From: Plantago elongata
Lineage: Eukaryota > Streptophyta > Magnoliopsida > Lamiales > Plantaginaceae
Reading direction: 5' to 3'
Length of the DNA: 64,000 nucleotides
Assembly (NCBI GenBank): GCA_036897095.1
Contig: JAYMSP010000062.1
Span: forward strand, 1-64,000
The notes beneath the pieces are model-generated. The model did no database searches, was not told where the DNA came from, and saw nothing but the letters and a program-made list of their open reading frames with translations. Position 1 is the stretch's first letter. Every line of letters begins with the position of its first letter. A program made the translations under genes and the position numbers. Positions 23,964 through 37,444 of the stretch are shown one piece after another.

Positions 23964-26900
23964 ATGGGAAGGAGAGAGAAGAAGTTGAAATCGGTGAAAC
24001 TGGAAGAGACTTCTGCGTCGGAGGAGGAGAGCAGAAAGACACAGAATCCAGCCCAAACAATTGCTAGTGACGATGACGAGGCCAACGAGGATCTCAGCTT
24101 GAAAATCGTGCAGAAGGCGGCGATGTTACAAGAGTGCAACGGCAATCGCGGAAGTGACGGCGGGCTGAGTATGGTCACGGACTTGGGAAACGGCGAGAAG
24201 GAGAAGAAGAGGAGGAGGAAGAAGAAGAAGAGTACTGAAATTGAATCTCCTGATGAGGATGTAAGAAGTTAAATTAGCTGATTGTTGTGAGGATTTGTCT
24301 GTGTTGTGTAGCTGGTTGTTAACTGTTTCGGTTTTATCGAATTTTAGGTCTCTGGTGAGATAGATAATGGTTTCAAGGATTTCTGCGGAGACTTGATTAT
24401 GGTAATGCTAATGCAGTTATTGGTTATTTGTTTATGGTTTGGTTTTGGCTTGTGAGAGTGTGGGATTTGGTTTTTCACAGCTTGGTACTGATTAGATTGT
24501 AAACGTGAATTTGTGTATGGTCTATAGAAAACCAGGTGGATATCTTAAGAAACAGTAGGTTTAATTTGAAGTTTGTCCTCCATACAGTTATTCTGGTATT
24601 CCCTTCATTATGTACTAGCTAGTTTACATCTTAGCCTTATTTTACATTGGTTAAATCCTATCGTCTTGTCTTGCTGTTTGACATGTAACTGAACTACGAG
24701 CTGTTCGTTTCTCATGTCTGTCTCTTATGGTGCTTCATTGTTTTAGGTGGACAATGTGATAGGTGGAAAAAGAGAAAGGGTAGAGACGGATGAATCTGCC
24801 AAGATTTTCGAGAACACAGTTGATGCGAATCCTGATGAGGTTCCGGACAATGCTGTGGTAGTGACGGATGAAGCTGTTAAGATTTCTGAGAACGCGGTTG
24901 ATGCGAATCCTGATGAAGTTCCGGACAATGCTGTGCTAAGGAAGCTTCTCGTGAGTTGAATTGTTTGTGTTCACACATCATTCTGAGATATCCAGGCATT
25001 CATTAATGCTGTCATAAATTATTTAAATGTTTGTCATACATTATCTTGCAGCGGGGCCCTAGGTACTTTGATCCTCCTGATAGCAGCTGGGGTGCATGCT
25101 ACAACTGTGGGGAACAGGGGCATGTTACTGCCAACTGTACTTCAGCTAGGCGCAAGAAACCCTGCTTTGTATGTGGGAGTTTCGAACACAATGCGAGGCA
25201 ATGTTCCAAGGTGTGCAGTTAATTCAGTTCCTAACTGACATGTTTTATCTTCTTCTAGCATCACGGTCATAATTTTTGTTAGTATGTCTAGGCCAGTTTT
25301 AGTATCATGGATGAGACAAGTCAGACAATTGTATTTGTATGCTTCATTACCCACAACTATCTACCATGAGTGCGGCGAAAGATAATGTTGACCAGTTAAT
25401 GTATCCCTCAGATACTGCATGTTGGATGAAAGAATATAAAAGTAAAACCAGTTGGAAGATTGTCCGTTAATGTATTGTAGTGCTAGCTGCTTTCCCCCTT
25501 ATCGTTTCAAAAGCGGCGGCAATGATGTCTTTATCCCCCTGATTGAAAATGTAGAAGGGATTTCATGTCACTTGTGAGGTTTAGCACTAGTGAAGAGAAG
25601 GTAGATATTTGATAACGCAGCACACTTTTAGGTTTCTCCAAATCAAAATTTATTTGTATTGCAGTTATCATTGATCTTGAAGGTACATTTGATGCCTACT
25701 TAGCACTACTGAAGGGAAGATAGATACTGGATAACTATCTACCCATTGTGATTTCTCCAAAACATAATTATTGCCCTCTTCTATTCTGTTTTGAACATGA
25801 ACATGGGGAGTGAATATATATATATTGCAGTGGTGTGGTTGGTTTAAAATATAAATATAGTCTATTATATTTGCTGGGGAGATGCAGATGAACTTATTAA
25901 TTTTGGAAAAGATTCACTGATTCAGTAACCTCCTTTTCTGCTCAGTGGGAATTCATTAATCACTAAAATATTTATCTGCTGTATATTTATTTATTCAGTT
26001 ATGCACGTCTGTTGGAGTCGCTGTAGTACCTGATGAATCTTGTTTGAGGGGTTAGGTTTCTTAATGCCAAGTACTGAGTATGTTTTTGTTCTTTCTTTAT
26101 TGGACAGGGACGTGATTGCTTTATTTGCAAGCAACAGGGTCACCGTGCGAAAGATTGCCCTGAAAAAAATAGTTTAAAGATATGCCTAAAATGTGGCGAT
26201 ATTGGCCATGAGATGTTCACGTGCAGGAATGAGTATTGCACAGAGGATCTGAAGGTTCTTATTCCCCCTTTAGAATTTCAATTAAGAGCTTATTCTTTTT
26301 GGTAAAACTGATCTATTACTCTTTGGAGGCAGATAATACAATGCTATATCTGCCATAATTTTGGCCATCTCTGTTGCGTGGAATATGGCAGTCCTAGCAA
26401 AAAAGTGGTCTCTTGTTATAGGTGTGGGGGCTCAGGGCATACTGGACTGGTGAGTTCAATCTACTATTCAGCGATGCTCACACATGTGTTGGCAGTTTGA
26501 GCAAAATGTTTTGATTTCATTGCTTTATTATCTTGGATCCTTCCGTTTTCAAGATGCATCATTATCAATTCTTCCCTGATATGTAGCATTTGCTCATGCA
26601 CCTGCTTTCAATCTATGTTGCCAATGTAGAACATGTTAAGAACGAGTACAATAACACAGTCTTCATCTCATTTACTAGGATCCACTACATGACCTAAAAA
26701 AAGACTAATTAGTGTCACTTTGTCGGGATAACGCGTGCTCGTCCACTCCAAATTCTCCCTCTTATGCAACAAGTCTTCGTTGAATCTCCTAGCCTCCAAA
26801 GTGTGACATCTAACTAATTTCTTTTAGATATCCTTGAATTCTTGTGTGAGGACCTAGTTATATCAAACTTGACGACGAACTAGTGCAATATGTAGGCCTA

Positions 26901-28279
26901 GAGTGTACATTGAAAAACCATCATCATAGATGCCCCTGCTTAGGATTAGCTTAGGTAGATGTAATGTGCATGGTATTTTCTTGTGCATTTGCTTATTTCG
27001 TGTTATTGTTGGGGCGGAGTAGCACACGGTCCTCGTTGCATTTTTTTTTTTTTAAAAAGAATTTCAGCTGCAAGGACTTTTGATTATCTTCTAGATGAAT
27101 ATGCATTTGGACCTGGGCTATGAGAAGGGAATTGGTTTTAAACAGAGTGTTGTGGATTGATGGGAAATTTGAGAGAAACAAAACTTGACTAATAGCATGA
27201 ATATTGAAACCGTTAAAGTTATGCTTGGCTTTTGGCATTCCATGGGATATTACTGATGTGCTGTTACTACATAATCTATGCAGTCCTGCAAAGCATCTTA
27301 TGGTGACACAAGCGGGACAGGAACCTCCAACTCATGCTACAGGTGTGGTGAAGGTGGTCATTTTGCCCGTGAATGCACAAACGCAGCAAAGGGTGGGGAC
27401 ATGGATAGTTCCTGCTATTTATGTGGTGGAGCACATTATGCTCGTGAATGCACAAGTGCTGCAAAGGGTGGGGACACGGATGGTTCTTGCTATAAATGTG
27501 GTGGAGAAGGACATTTTGCTCGTGAATGCACTTTCTCAAAGAAGGTAAATTCTTCCAGCCCTTTTTTAACCCCTCGTTAAACTTGAAACTGAAAACCTAC
27601 TGTATGGTTCTGAAAGTTTATATTAGGTTGCATGTACCTTGTGTACAGTTATGGTATTCGCTTGTACTTTCCTGAGAAATAGATGAACTTTGCAAGGATA
27701 ATCTCACAGAGGTGTATAAACTTACCCGCAATATCCCAAGGGTGTGGTGAAAAACTGAAAACGACCTTTTCCTAATCAACTTACATTGATATTGGATTTT
27801 TGTTTTTCTTTGGACAGGCTAGTAAAAGAAACCGTGAGCCTTCAACACCTAAGCTGAAATCTTCTAAGAAGAGTAGGGACCATAAAGATGCCAAGTCTGC
27901 CCCTCCTGATCTTGGAAAGACGCACAAAAAGAAGAATTCTCATATTGTTGATTTTTCGTCTCCAAGGAAAACAAAACATAGAGGTGGTTGGATTGCAGAA
28001 GATCCTCGGCATTCATATAGCAATATGCCGAGAGCTAATAATAATTGGAGATCTCCTGTCACCCCAACTGATAGGAGATTTAGGATACCCGTTTATAACG
28101 ATCCCATTTATAATGGTAACTATGCTTCAAGTTCTCATTCTTACAGAAATCCTCACATACACGAGTATAGCAACTCCCCTGCAAATGGCCCCCCTGGATA
28201 TTATCAGCAAAGGTTTTCAGCGTCACGATTTGGAAACAGTAGTAATGGGGGCACGGGAAGAAACAATGGTTGGTGGTAG
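23964..28279 (+). CDS. CCHC zinc-knuckle protein, AIR/ZCCHC7-like
   Basis: Eight exons, all ending in phase 0, join to 566 residues: 23964-24260, 24349-24402, 24747-24950, 25052-25210, 26108-26254, 26333-26449, 27284-27544 and 27818-28279. The N-terminus MGRREKK is basic and followed by an acidic SDDDEANEDLSLKI segment, then by a 26-residue tandem duplication. A run of CCHC knuckles follows: CYNCGEQGHVTANC, CFVCGSFEHNARQC, CFICKQQGHRAKDC, CLKCGDIGHEMFTC, and three repeated knuckles in exon 7. The C-terminus is basic and Tyr/Asn/Pro-rich. The order matches plant relatives of yeast Air1/Air2 and human ZCCHC7, RNA-binding subunits of the nuclear TRAMP polyadenylation complex. That role is inferred from family likeness. 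The second knuckle of exon 7 (CYLCGGAHYAREC) is one residue short. Confidence 0.9.
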
Positions 28280-29998
28280 ATAAATTATTTGCTGAAGCTC
28301 CAAACGATCATTATTGAAAAAATGAAGGCTGCAAGGTGTACCAGTTTCACAGGCCTACTGAGTTTTATACCTCTGAGGTGCTCTTTGCTGCTCCAGGTAA
28401 TCCATACTTGTTAAGGGAGCCTTAAAAGAAGCGTTCGTTGTGAAAAATAGCATTTGGTTAAATAACCAGCAGCTATATCTAATGGGTACTCTCTTTAGTT
28501 ACCTCCCCAAAGATTTCTTATGTAGTATTATGATCCTTTTAGGACACATACAAATTTTGTTTTATTTGCCTGTTGTAATGTATTGATATGTTATGCCCTG
28601 CAAGCACAGGCCGATGGAAACACAGTGATGACATTCTTGGTCGGTGTTAATTTTTTTTAGTTTTTTATCCATACCATATTGCTCATCTTTCTTTCTCTTT
28701 TTTATTTTATTTTATTTTATTTATTTATTTTTCCTGGAGCATCATATTGTTGTTACATGTTCTTAAAAAAAATAAAAATTGTTGTTACAAGAGAGAACTA
28801 AGGAGTGCTTTCGACCTGAGTCTCTTTGTCATCTGCCCTTGGCTCAAACTAACCTGCTGCTCTGAGATGGGTCTTCAGACAGGAAGAAGACTACACTTTG
28901 GTATTTTCTTTCTCTGGATCTCTGTTTCTTATTGGCGAGCTTCTCACGCGAGTTCTATCACCACCTTTTTTTTGAAAGGAAAAAGAAAGTGCAATCCTGA
29001 GATGAAAATTATACTTCCTTTGTCCCGGATTGATCTTTTCACTTGAACTCTTTTGCGGTTGGAATTTTTCAACAATCACTACGAATTAATCTTAAACTGT
29101 AAATGTAAAATGTTCAATTTTTTTTATATGATGAAACTTTAGTGATCTAATAACAAATTTCACAACTAAAATGGTAAAAGCAATTTAATGTTATCATTAT
29201 AAAATGAAAGTAATAGAGAAACAAAATCAAAGGTCTCTTTCTTTTTTTTTTAAAAACGATTAGAGGCATATTTATTGGAGTTGAAGTTGAAGCATCTTGT
29301 AAAAATCAATAAACCTTGATTAATGATTCCATGATCATGAATGCAAACCTTATCCACCAACGTCCAAATCAACATTTTACTCTAGACAATGACCCTCAGA
29401 CAATATTTGTGTAAGAGGGTAAATATAAGCTTTTAGAGAAAGTACTATATCTTTTCTACTCTGTTAAAATTTATAAAAATGAAAGTAGCTGAGCAGCTAG
29501 TCCAGCAGTAACAATATTGTGAGAGTCGGTTTTTATTATTTTACTCACAAGTGACAACCTAAATTCCAGTAAGATCATAATACGATACTAGTTCATCCAT
29601 AGTGAATAGTTAACAACATACGTTTTCCTTCCAAATTTACCCTTGAATCCATGACTTCCATTAGTGACTAGACTAGGCCTGAAACTAAAAGGAAAAAATT
29701 CCAAGCAAGAATAGAAGAGGAAGCTTTTCTTATTGATAAATTTCAAAAACTTTTCCCCTCCTTTTCACAGCCATTTTCTCCATGCACTTCTATTCCTTCT
29801 CATCCTCTTCCACTACCACTTCTTCAGAGAATTTCACAAAACCCCAATTTCAGCTCATTTCTCAATTAATTCCATCTGATTCTCTCTTTTCAATCCTCAA
29901 TGAGGTGAAATTGAAAAGACTGATCGAGTATTCAATTGCGTTTTTGTTTCACATTGAATCAATTGTGTAGAATTCTCACTTGATCAGAAGCTCAAGCA
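28280..29998. other. Intergenic: zinc-knuckle 3' region and former TSL promoter
   Basis: The first several hundred bases after 28279 are probably 3' untranslated sequence. A TTTTATTTTA low-complexity run lies near 28680-28730. At 29010 a TACTTCCTTTGTCCCGGAT stretch resembles one end of a Stowaway MITE, but I did not find its partner. The CT-rich stretch at 29750-29850 looks like a plant 5' leader and probably belonged to the TSL gene. Confidence 0.5.
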
Positions 29999-31898
29999 AT
30001 GTCAGATGACCTGGTTTTGCTTTTCTCGTCCAACCAGCCGGACCAGTTCATGAAGATAGCCAAGCTCGAGGCGAAGATGATCGGAAAGGCGTCTGCGCAA
30101 CCACCTTAGCTCACTGTCAATCTGCCCTGTTCCGTCGATATCGATGATTCTGATGATGATGTGAGTAATTTGATCACTAATGGTTGCTTATTTTTCTTCA
30201 TATTTCCATTCGGAAGTTTCGTTTCTGATTACTGAATGGGTCTGGGATGTATGTAGATACTTATTTTGTGAAGGCTTGAATATGGAATTCTTTGTTTATT
30301 GCGTATGTATGTAGCTGGCAAATAATGTGAGATGTTTTATGTTTATAATACATGATTTAGTGATGGATTGTGGCAGGTTTATGTTGTTTTATAAGTAACT
30401 ATGCAAATCAGGGGTTTTACATAATGTGATTTCTCTGATTGGTTCAGGTGATATCAGTCTATTCATAGCTATATGTCGATCAAGCTCCGTGCTCAGAATA
30501 CAGTCGCTTTTTAGCATGTTTTTTCATTTTAATTCAGAATTTCAGATGCTTTAATATCTACAAAAGGTGAATTAGGATTTAGGAGAATGATGAGCGAAGC
30601 TATATTCAGCTAATAAGACACAAAGCAAGACAAAATGAGAACAAGCAGCGGACATAACACGATATTCAGGTTCAATAGGAAATGAAACCACCTCTTTTTC
30701 TCTCCATTAATGAAAAAAATACTTAGGAACATTGCATCGACTAATGGTGGAGGGAATGAGGGATGATTATATTATCACCATAAGCAGTGTCTGCATCCCT
30801 GTGATTGCACACCAAAGAGTCATCTAAGTTAGCATATGATGTATGAAACCATGCAAGGTTAGAATCTTAATTTACTTACCTATACTAACTCATGCGCTGA
30901 ACGATATATAAAGTATATTATATACTATGCATGCGTTCTTTTTTTTTAAATGCGGAGTCACGCTCCTTTTACTTAAAATAAGACAATACAATCACATGAT
31001 AAGACAATACAATAAGGTTACCCTTCGGCCTGTGTTGTTCTTTCTTCATTATTGTGTTTCAAATGCTTGCACTTCTGATTCAATGATGTCGCTGCCGCAA
31101 TCGGAAGGGGGTGGTGGGAATCACACCGATGCTTTTTCCATTTACGAGATTCATACTCCAAGTACCATTTAAGGGAACTCATGCCCTTGCTACTTGAGCG
31201 GTTGAGCCAACATGCACACTTTATTTTCAGAATTACACCGGCATTCCCTGACTTCTTACATCCTTTCAATCGATGAAGCATTAGATTTTAGAGGGTGGTG
31301 TGTTGTAAAACTGCTGGCTTAACTATTTTGAGGGGAAGTGGACGTATGTGCAAAATTGTTGAATAACGTGGATTGGGTTGAATTACGTGAGTATTGGGTA
31401 AACACGTGCGTTATATGTGCACAGGCGTTAAATGACAGATTGCGCATGCATATAAATCTGTCCATGCTTAGATTGGGAGTAATACACGATGGATCCGGTC
31501 CTTCTAGACTGCTAGCAAGCATATTCTTACTTCACATCTCTGCGGTAGGTTGATGTCTGGTCTGCTGGGGTCTTGTTATACCAAATGCTATTTGGAAGGC
31601 GTCCTTTCGGGCATGACCAGTCACAGGAGCGTATCTTGCGCGAAGATACAATTATGAAGGCCCGTAGAGTTGAATTCCCAACAAGACCCTCTGTATCCAA
31701 TGATGCAAAGGTAATTTCTTCCTTTCTACCTTTGCGAAGGATTCATGATATCAATTCTTTCGCTAACTTAACAGCATACCTGCTAATTCTTATTCCGTGT
31801 AGGAATTCATGCGTAGGTGTCTTGCATATAATCAAGCGGACAGACCTGATGTCTTGTCTATTGCTCAAGATCCATACCTAAATTATACAAAGAAATAA
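29999..31898 (+). pseudogene. Tousled-like protein kinase (TSL) pseudogene, middle deleted
   Basis: Exon 1 (29999-30160) begins MSDDLVLLFSSNQPDQF and KIAKLEAKMIGK, close to the Tousled N-terminus. It then hits an in-frame TAG at 30107-30109, beyond which an acidic DDSDDD end and a GT donor are still present. The last two exons survive at 31549-31710 ([38 protein letters not shown]) and 31803-31898 ([25 protein letters not shown], stop). These encode the C-terminal lobe of the kinase domain. The central exons, including the ATP-binding loop and the catalytic HRD and DFG parts, are missing. About 1.4 kb of unrelated sequence lies between. TSL normally phosphorylates chromatin assembly factors. 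This copy cannot make a kinase. Confidence 0.9.
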
Positions 31899-32366
31899 CT
31901 GATAACTGAAAGATTTTACTGCAACAGTGAATAAACAGTGTGATGAAAGCTAGGCAGGTTCGTTTCTCAATTTTCCAGTTGATAAGGAGAATCACAAGAA
32001 CCCCATAGACTTTTGTATAGATGTAAAGTTTTGTACCTTAGTGTTTATAATGTTTGCAAAACCTCCCTGGTGTGTGTTGTGTCAAGCAACCACATGCTTC
32101 TCCATTGAATGAAGCATGGAGAAGAGGAGAGTAAGTTTAAGTTTAAGTTAGGAACCTACTGCAGAAAATACTCAGTTTCCGACATTGTTATTATTCGAAT
32201 AGTTAATACAACATTAGCTGCAACCTTTCACTGCGTCTTACTCTACATAGACGCTGGGAAAAGATTGAACTCAGTTATTATCCAATACACTTGGAGGATA
32301 TGCTGAAACTCAGTTGGTGGGAATAGAACACAAACCATCGCCTCCAAATCACCAAACCGTCAGTTC
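31899..32366. other. Intergenic between converging TSL pseudogene and GH3 gene A
   Basis: This holds the 3' flank of the TSL remnant and, on the other strand, the 3' flank of the first GH3 gene. No further feature was recognised. Confidence 0.5.
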
Positions 32367-34970
32367 TTACTTGGTTTTGGTGGTGAGTCCAAAGCCAAAT
32401 GGGAATAGTGGATCATAGTGCTTATCACCTACATTCAAAGGAAGCTGGTTTACATTCTTGAACCAAGTTCTTGCCAGTTTTCCTGTGAAAGAGTAATCTC
32501 CAAATAACACGTCCGCCACTCCTAGCCCTTCGGTTCCAGGAAGCCATGCTGCCACGAGAGCGTCTATTGATGAAAGGTAAGGCTCAACTACCAGTGGTCG
32601 CCCAGAAACCAGAACTACCACGCACTTGGTGTTGCCACAAACGTTTTTTAGTGTTGTAAGACCTGGCTCAGGAATAGTTAAAGTTGGATTGTCACCAAAT
32701 GTTTCGGCATAAGGGGGCTCTCCTACCACCACAATGGCATACGGAAAGTTGCCAGACTTCACAATTTCTGCACTGGGATTTTCGTTGTAAACAATTTGTG
32801 TCTGGTGGCTAACAGTAGCTGCAATTGCATCCAATATCGTCGTTCCTGAGGCATCAGAATGAGATCTGAGTGAAAAGTTCAACAGAGATTTTGCTTCAAC
32901 CACACTGAATGGTTGAACACATACCAGTCGTGAGATTGTTGGAACTGAGTCCCTGCCATGTTTTTGTCCACCCCCCACATTGCAAACCAAGATTATTGGC
33001 ATGACTTCCTGCAACCAAGATTTTAGATGCTTGTTTCGAAAGTGGTATCAAAGGGGCAGCAGCTTTTTTGCCGTTTTTCAGAAGCACAAGTGATTTTCTT
33101 ACCGCCTCCCTCCCCAAATTCCTGTGAGCCTAAACAAGTTGGAACAGAATCTGAAAATTGAGTCGAATCACAACTGTAAGAATCTGATTGATATTCATAG
33201 AAAAGTATCAGTTAGATAACCTGGTTTCCAACTTGATCAACTAAGCTGTAGTCAGCTATCGGGTTCTCGAAGAGTCCAGCAGCAAATTTGACCCTTAAGA
33301 TCCTCTTGACTGCATCATCAATCCGACTCATTGGGATTAACTTATTATTGACATGGGAGATCATAATACTTCTGAACTCTCTGAGAGCTAAAGGAACCAT
33401 TACCTGCATAGGCAGAAAAAGCTCATGTAAAGGTTCATGCATTCCCCAACATTGAAATTTTGTAAAAACTACCTACGTGACATTCACTAACCATGTCAAT
33501 ACCGGCATTAATTGCTTTCAGAACGGAGTCTGAATAGTTGGTGTGCGGTGGATTCGTGATTCTGTCTATTCCCTGCCAATCTGAGATAACAAATCCCTGT
33601 ATACATTAAACAAAGAAAGGCTTCAGAGACTGTTCTTGTAGCACAAATGACATGTTAGTTAAAAACACATTTCATCAAAATATACCCTGAATCTGAGAGC
33701 TCCTTTCAGAAAGCCAGTGATGAGATTTTGATTTGCATGCATCTTCACTCCGTTCCAACTCGAATAAGAAACCATTATGGTAGATACACCCTTGATAACA
33801 GATTGGTAGTATCCAGGCATGTGAATACTGAGCAGTCCATGCCAATCCACTATAGTGTTGTTCTCATTTATTCCATGATTTGTGCCTCCATCACCCACAA
33901 AATGTTTGGCACAAGCCACAACCTTGTCCCTTCTCAAATCAAACAGAGATATTGCATAAGTAATGGTCGTGGCTGTGCCAGATCATTAAGGCCATGACAC
34001 CATGCAGTAATTTTTGTTTACGACTAACTATATAAACGATGCAAAGATGGAGCTAAGAGTATACGACATTCAAACTTACTTCCCGCCAACGTATGGAACA
34101 CCCTTTCTTGAATTGGAAGGAACTTTTCCCTGTAGACCAAGAATAATATCCGTCATTTGTTCAACAACTTTTGGATCCTCGCTGTAACTCTCGTAGCATC
34201 GTCCCCATCTTGGATCTCTGCAAACCTGTATTTTCATTTAGAATCACACAATCCCAGTTAAACAGATGCATAAAAGGATGTTGTTGCACATTGGTTCATC
34301 TAATAATACATATATCACTATATCAGTATGACAATTAGGATATCTTCATACCGCGATACATGGAGAGAAGACATAAGGAATTCCTGCTGCTCTAGTTTCA
34401 ATAGCTGTAGCAGCACCTATTCTCATCACAAGGTCTGGATCCCTGCCGACACAAGGCAATGTCATTCCTTAAGCATCATAATCAACCGGGGATATACAAA
34501 AGGAGAATTTCAGAAATTACTAACCTCGTTGCCCCTAGACCTACATTATGGGGAAAAATAGTAGCACCATAGACATTGTTATCACCATGAACTGAATCAA
34601 TCCCATAAATCATAGGGATTCCAAGTCTACTAGACAATGAACCTTTCTGAAACCCGTTAACCATGTCGACCCAGTCCTTCACCCTCGCATGGTCATTGGG
34701 GGCACTACCTGGGCCACTCAGGAGACTACCAATGGAGAAGTTCTTCATAATCTCGGGGGTGGTAATTTCTCGTTCCAGCTGGGTCATTTGTCCAACTTTC
34801 TCCTCTAAGGTCATTTGATCCAACAGGCTCTTTATCCGCGCATTCAATGGCTGTTTCGGGTCCTTATACAATGTATTGATTGCATTCGGCACTCGGGCCA
34901 TAACTCCAGTCCATGATGCAAATAGCAGAAGAATTCCAAGAATTGGAACAGATATGGATCTTGGCTTCAT
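32367..34970 (-). CDS. GH3 beta-D-glucan exohydrolase / beta-glucosidase, gene A
   Basis: Eight exons (about 34525-34970, 34352-34442, 34080-34225, 33686-33932, 33492-33596, 33221-33403, 32925-33129 and 32367-32845) give about 633 residues, the normal size for plant ExoI-type GH3 enzymes. A signal peptide (hydrophobic [13 protein letters not shown]) sends it to the apoplast. The N-terminal barrel domain holds [34 protein letters not shown] and the nucleophile Asp in [11 protein letters not shown]. The C-terminal domain holds [10 protein letters not shown] and the acid/base Glu in [11 protein letters not shown]. Both Trp residues that sandwich glucose in barley ExoI (W286, W434) are kept. It should release glucose from the ends of wall beta-glucans. 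It is the 3'-most member of a four-gene array and resembles gene B more than C or D. Confidence 0.93.
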
Positions 34971-37444
34971 TTCTTAGCCTTGTTTCAGTACTGAAAGATA
35001 GAAACATATGAAAAGTAAATCCAATCTACTCTATTGAACTGAACTATTCATGTGTATAACATACACTAATACACTGCTACACCATTTATCATTTTTGCAG
35101 ATACACATTTAATTATACCATGTTATCATCACACAACTTAATTTATAGAATGTAATTCAAGAAACATGCAGTATGCATTAAGAATTATGAATGGAAGTTA
35201 CATAAGTTGCACAGAATAAGAATCCAAGAATAGATGGATATAAACATAAACATTGCTATCAAGTATCAAGTAAGAAACTGTGAAGAACACTAGCTGACCT
35301 GAAGTGAACTAATTGCTCTGGTTTTCAAGGAAAGAAGAAATGATCCCTGTAAAGCTAGAATTACACATTACCTTGCTAGGTTTTATAGGAATAAAGTTGT
35401 ATGATAAGTAGCTTATAGAGTATGCCTTTCACAGTCTTGCCTGCCAGTGTATCATATGCAGCAACTTGTGGATATTTTATCCGAAAGGAGACTTGATTCT
35501 TTGACCCATGTCTTATAGAAAGCCGTTGGATTTTGATGATGCTAAAGCCACTTTTAGGAAGATGTGGGCAAAGATTTTGTTGAAGATAAGAACTTCCCTA
35601 GTTTAATAATCTAGCTGCTGCAGGCACATATAGTATTTCCAAATCCCTTTGAAAGGGTGTGATACCTCCGTCCCCGATCAAATGTCACATATTCAATCTA
35701 TATACGTTCCAATATAAATGTCACGTTTCCATTTTTGACATATTCTACATCCATATGTACAATTTTTTTCCTTTATCTTTAACAATCCACAGTATGCCCT
35801 TAATCTTTGTAAAAAATCAAATGTGACATTTGGTTTGGTATGGAGGTTGTGATAAACACCAGATGTAGGTTGCTGAAGAACTTGTATAGTAAAGTGGCAT
35901 TGCATATGCATAAAGAGACAAGAATAGGAAATGTAATACAATTCAGAATTGTGATGTAGCATTGGAAACTAGAGCCACTTAGAATTCCACTAACCTAAGA
36001 GGGACCATTGATCAGGTCCACCTTTTGGTACCAAATGTACTAGTAACTAGTAGTCTAGTAATTACAAATGATTACCATTAAGTAAGCAAGGATTAAAACA
36101 AAAAAGATGTCCTTTTATTACACTGCTAATTAATGAGCCAAGTTATTTTTTGAGTTCGAGTCATAATAACTAAGCTTGAGCTTAATTCCACTGAAAAATA
36201 CATATATAAGCGAACCTAATCGAGATCCCTACCCGGACTGATAACGAAATGAGCACTAAACACCTTATCGAACTAGCCGAGACAGCTCTACCAGTCTGTG
36301 CCTATTACTTTCAAGAGTTCACCAATTTTGAATGAAATGCTCCAGTTGACCAAGTCAATCACCTATCACTTTCAACATCAAGTCATTACAGTCCTAAACT
36401 AGGACTATACTTGGAGCAATAATTCTGAATTCATATACAAGTTGGCTAGAAAGTCTTTTCCCACTGTTAGCTAAGAAACAAAGTGAATCTCACAAAACAG
36501 AATTTATAGATAGATGGTATGTTCTTGCACATTGTTTCGTTGATAGTCTACTATACTACTTCTCCACCTTGCAGGTTTTCTTTTTGGGAGAAATGGTACA
36601 TAAAGATTTTAGAAACCCTCAAAACAGAATTTTGTGTTTTGCTATTAGCTTTACCATTGCTCCAAAAACACTTCATTTCATAGTAAACTTTGGAAATTAA
36701 GCTCACATAGAGAATACCCAAAATGGAGAGGATAAGCTCATAAGCATACCTGGTGGTTCTGGTGATAAAGAGCTGGAGATTTATGTCAATGGTTTGCTCC
36801 GAAAAGTGGCTTCTCGGAAGAGAAAAGTGCTTTGCTTTGCTGTAGTAAAGCTCAAAATTTTTTTCGTAGCTTTGTCACTTTCTTCATATACTTCATTGCC
36901 TTGTAGACTGAGCTAAGAATAAAATCTTATCTTTCTCGAGGTGAACGGTCTTTTTTTATTTTACAAATCAACAATCCAATTTCACAATTCTTTATATTTC
37001 ACTATTAACTTCAACTTAAATTTACTCAATTAAATGAAACTGAAGCGAAATGAAATGAAACTTATGTGATTTTAAATTGAAGGGAATATAACATAATTAA
37101 ATTTAATAAGATGTTGAGTCTCAATCGATTACCATTAAACATTGTTGTATAATATAATCATATACTAATTAAATCTTGCTTCATTCATTCTGAAAACTTC
37201 TTATAATATAATCGACGTACAATGTAAAAAATTAAAATAATAATGTAATATAGAAAATGTGAAAAAAATTATTTGTTGAAGAGTAAAATATGTTAAAGTT
37301 GTTACTCCCTCATCTTCAGAATAAATATCTCTATTCTTTTTATATGCGTATCATTATAAATATATTATTTCTATTTTCGATAACATTTTCAATTCAAAAA
37401 TTACTTTGTATTTCAATATTTTACACAAAGTACCATTTATAAAC
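34971..37444. other. Intergenic between GH3 genes A and B
   Basis: It holds the promoter and leader of gene A next to 34971 and the 3' flank of gene B next to 37444. A small Stowaway-like element is at 35664-35847. Near 37300 TACTCCCTCATCTTCAGAA resembles another Stowaway end. The remainder is AT-rich with no coding similarity. Confidence 0.55.
35664..35847. mobile_element. Stowaway-like MITE
   Basis: ACCTCCGTCCCCGATCAAAT at the left and the reverse complement of the right end, ACCTCCATACCAAACCAAAT, form imperfect inverted repeats that both continue into GTCACAT. The CTCCGTCC tip is typical of Stowaway MITEs (Tc1/mariner type). TGTGAT occurs directly on both sides (35658-35663 and 35848-35853). 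That is longer than the TA target of Stowaway, so it may be chance. Confidence 0.65.

Noticed and set aside
28747-29046. 99-codon plus-strand frame after the zinc-knuckle gene
   Set aside because: No similarity recognised and composition like untranslated sequence; overlaps a possible MITE end.
31018-31281. Open frames on both strands between the two halves of the TSL pseudogene
   Set aside because: Neither resembles any Tousled exon or another protein; probably random.
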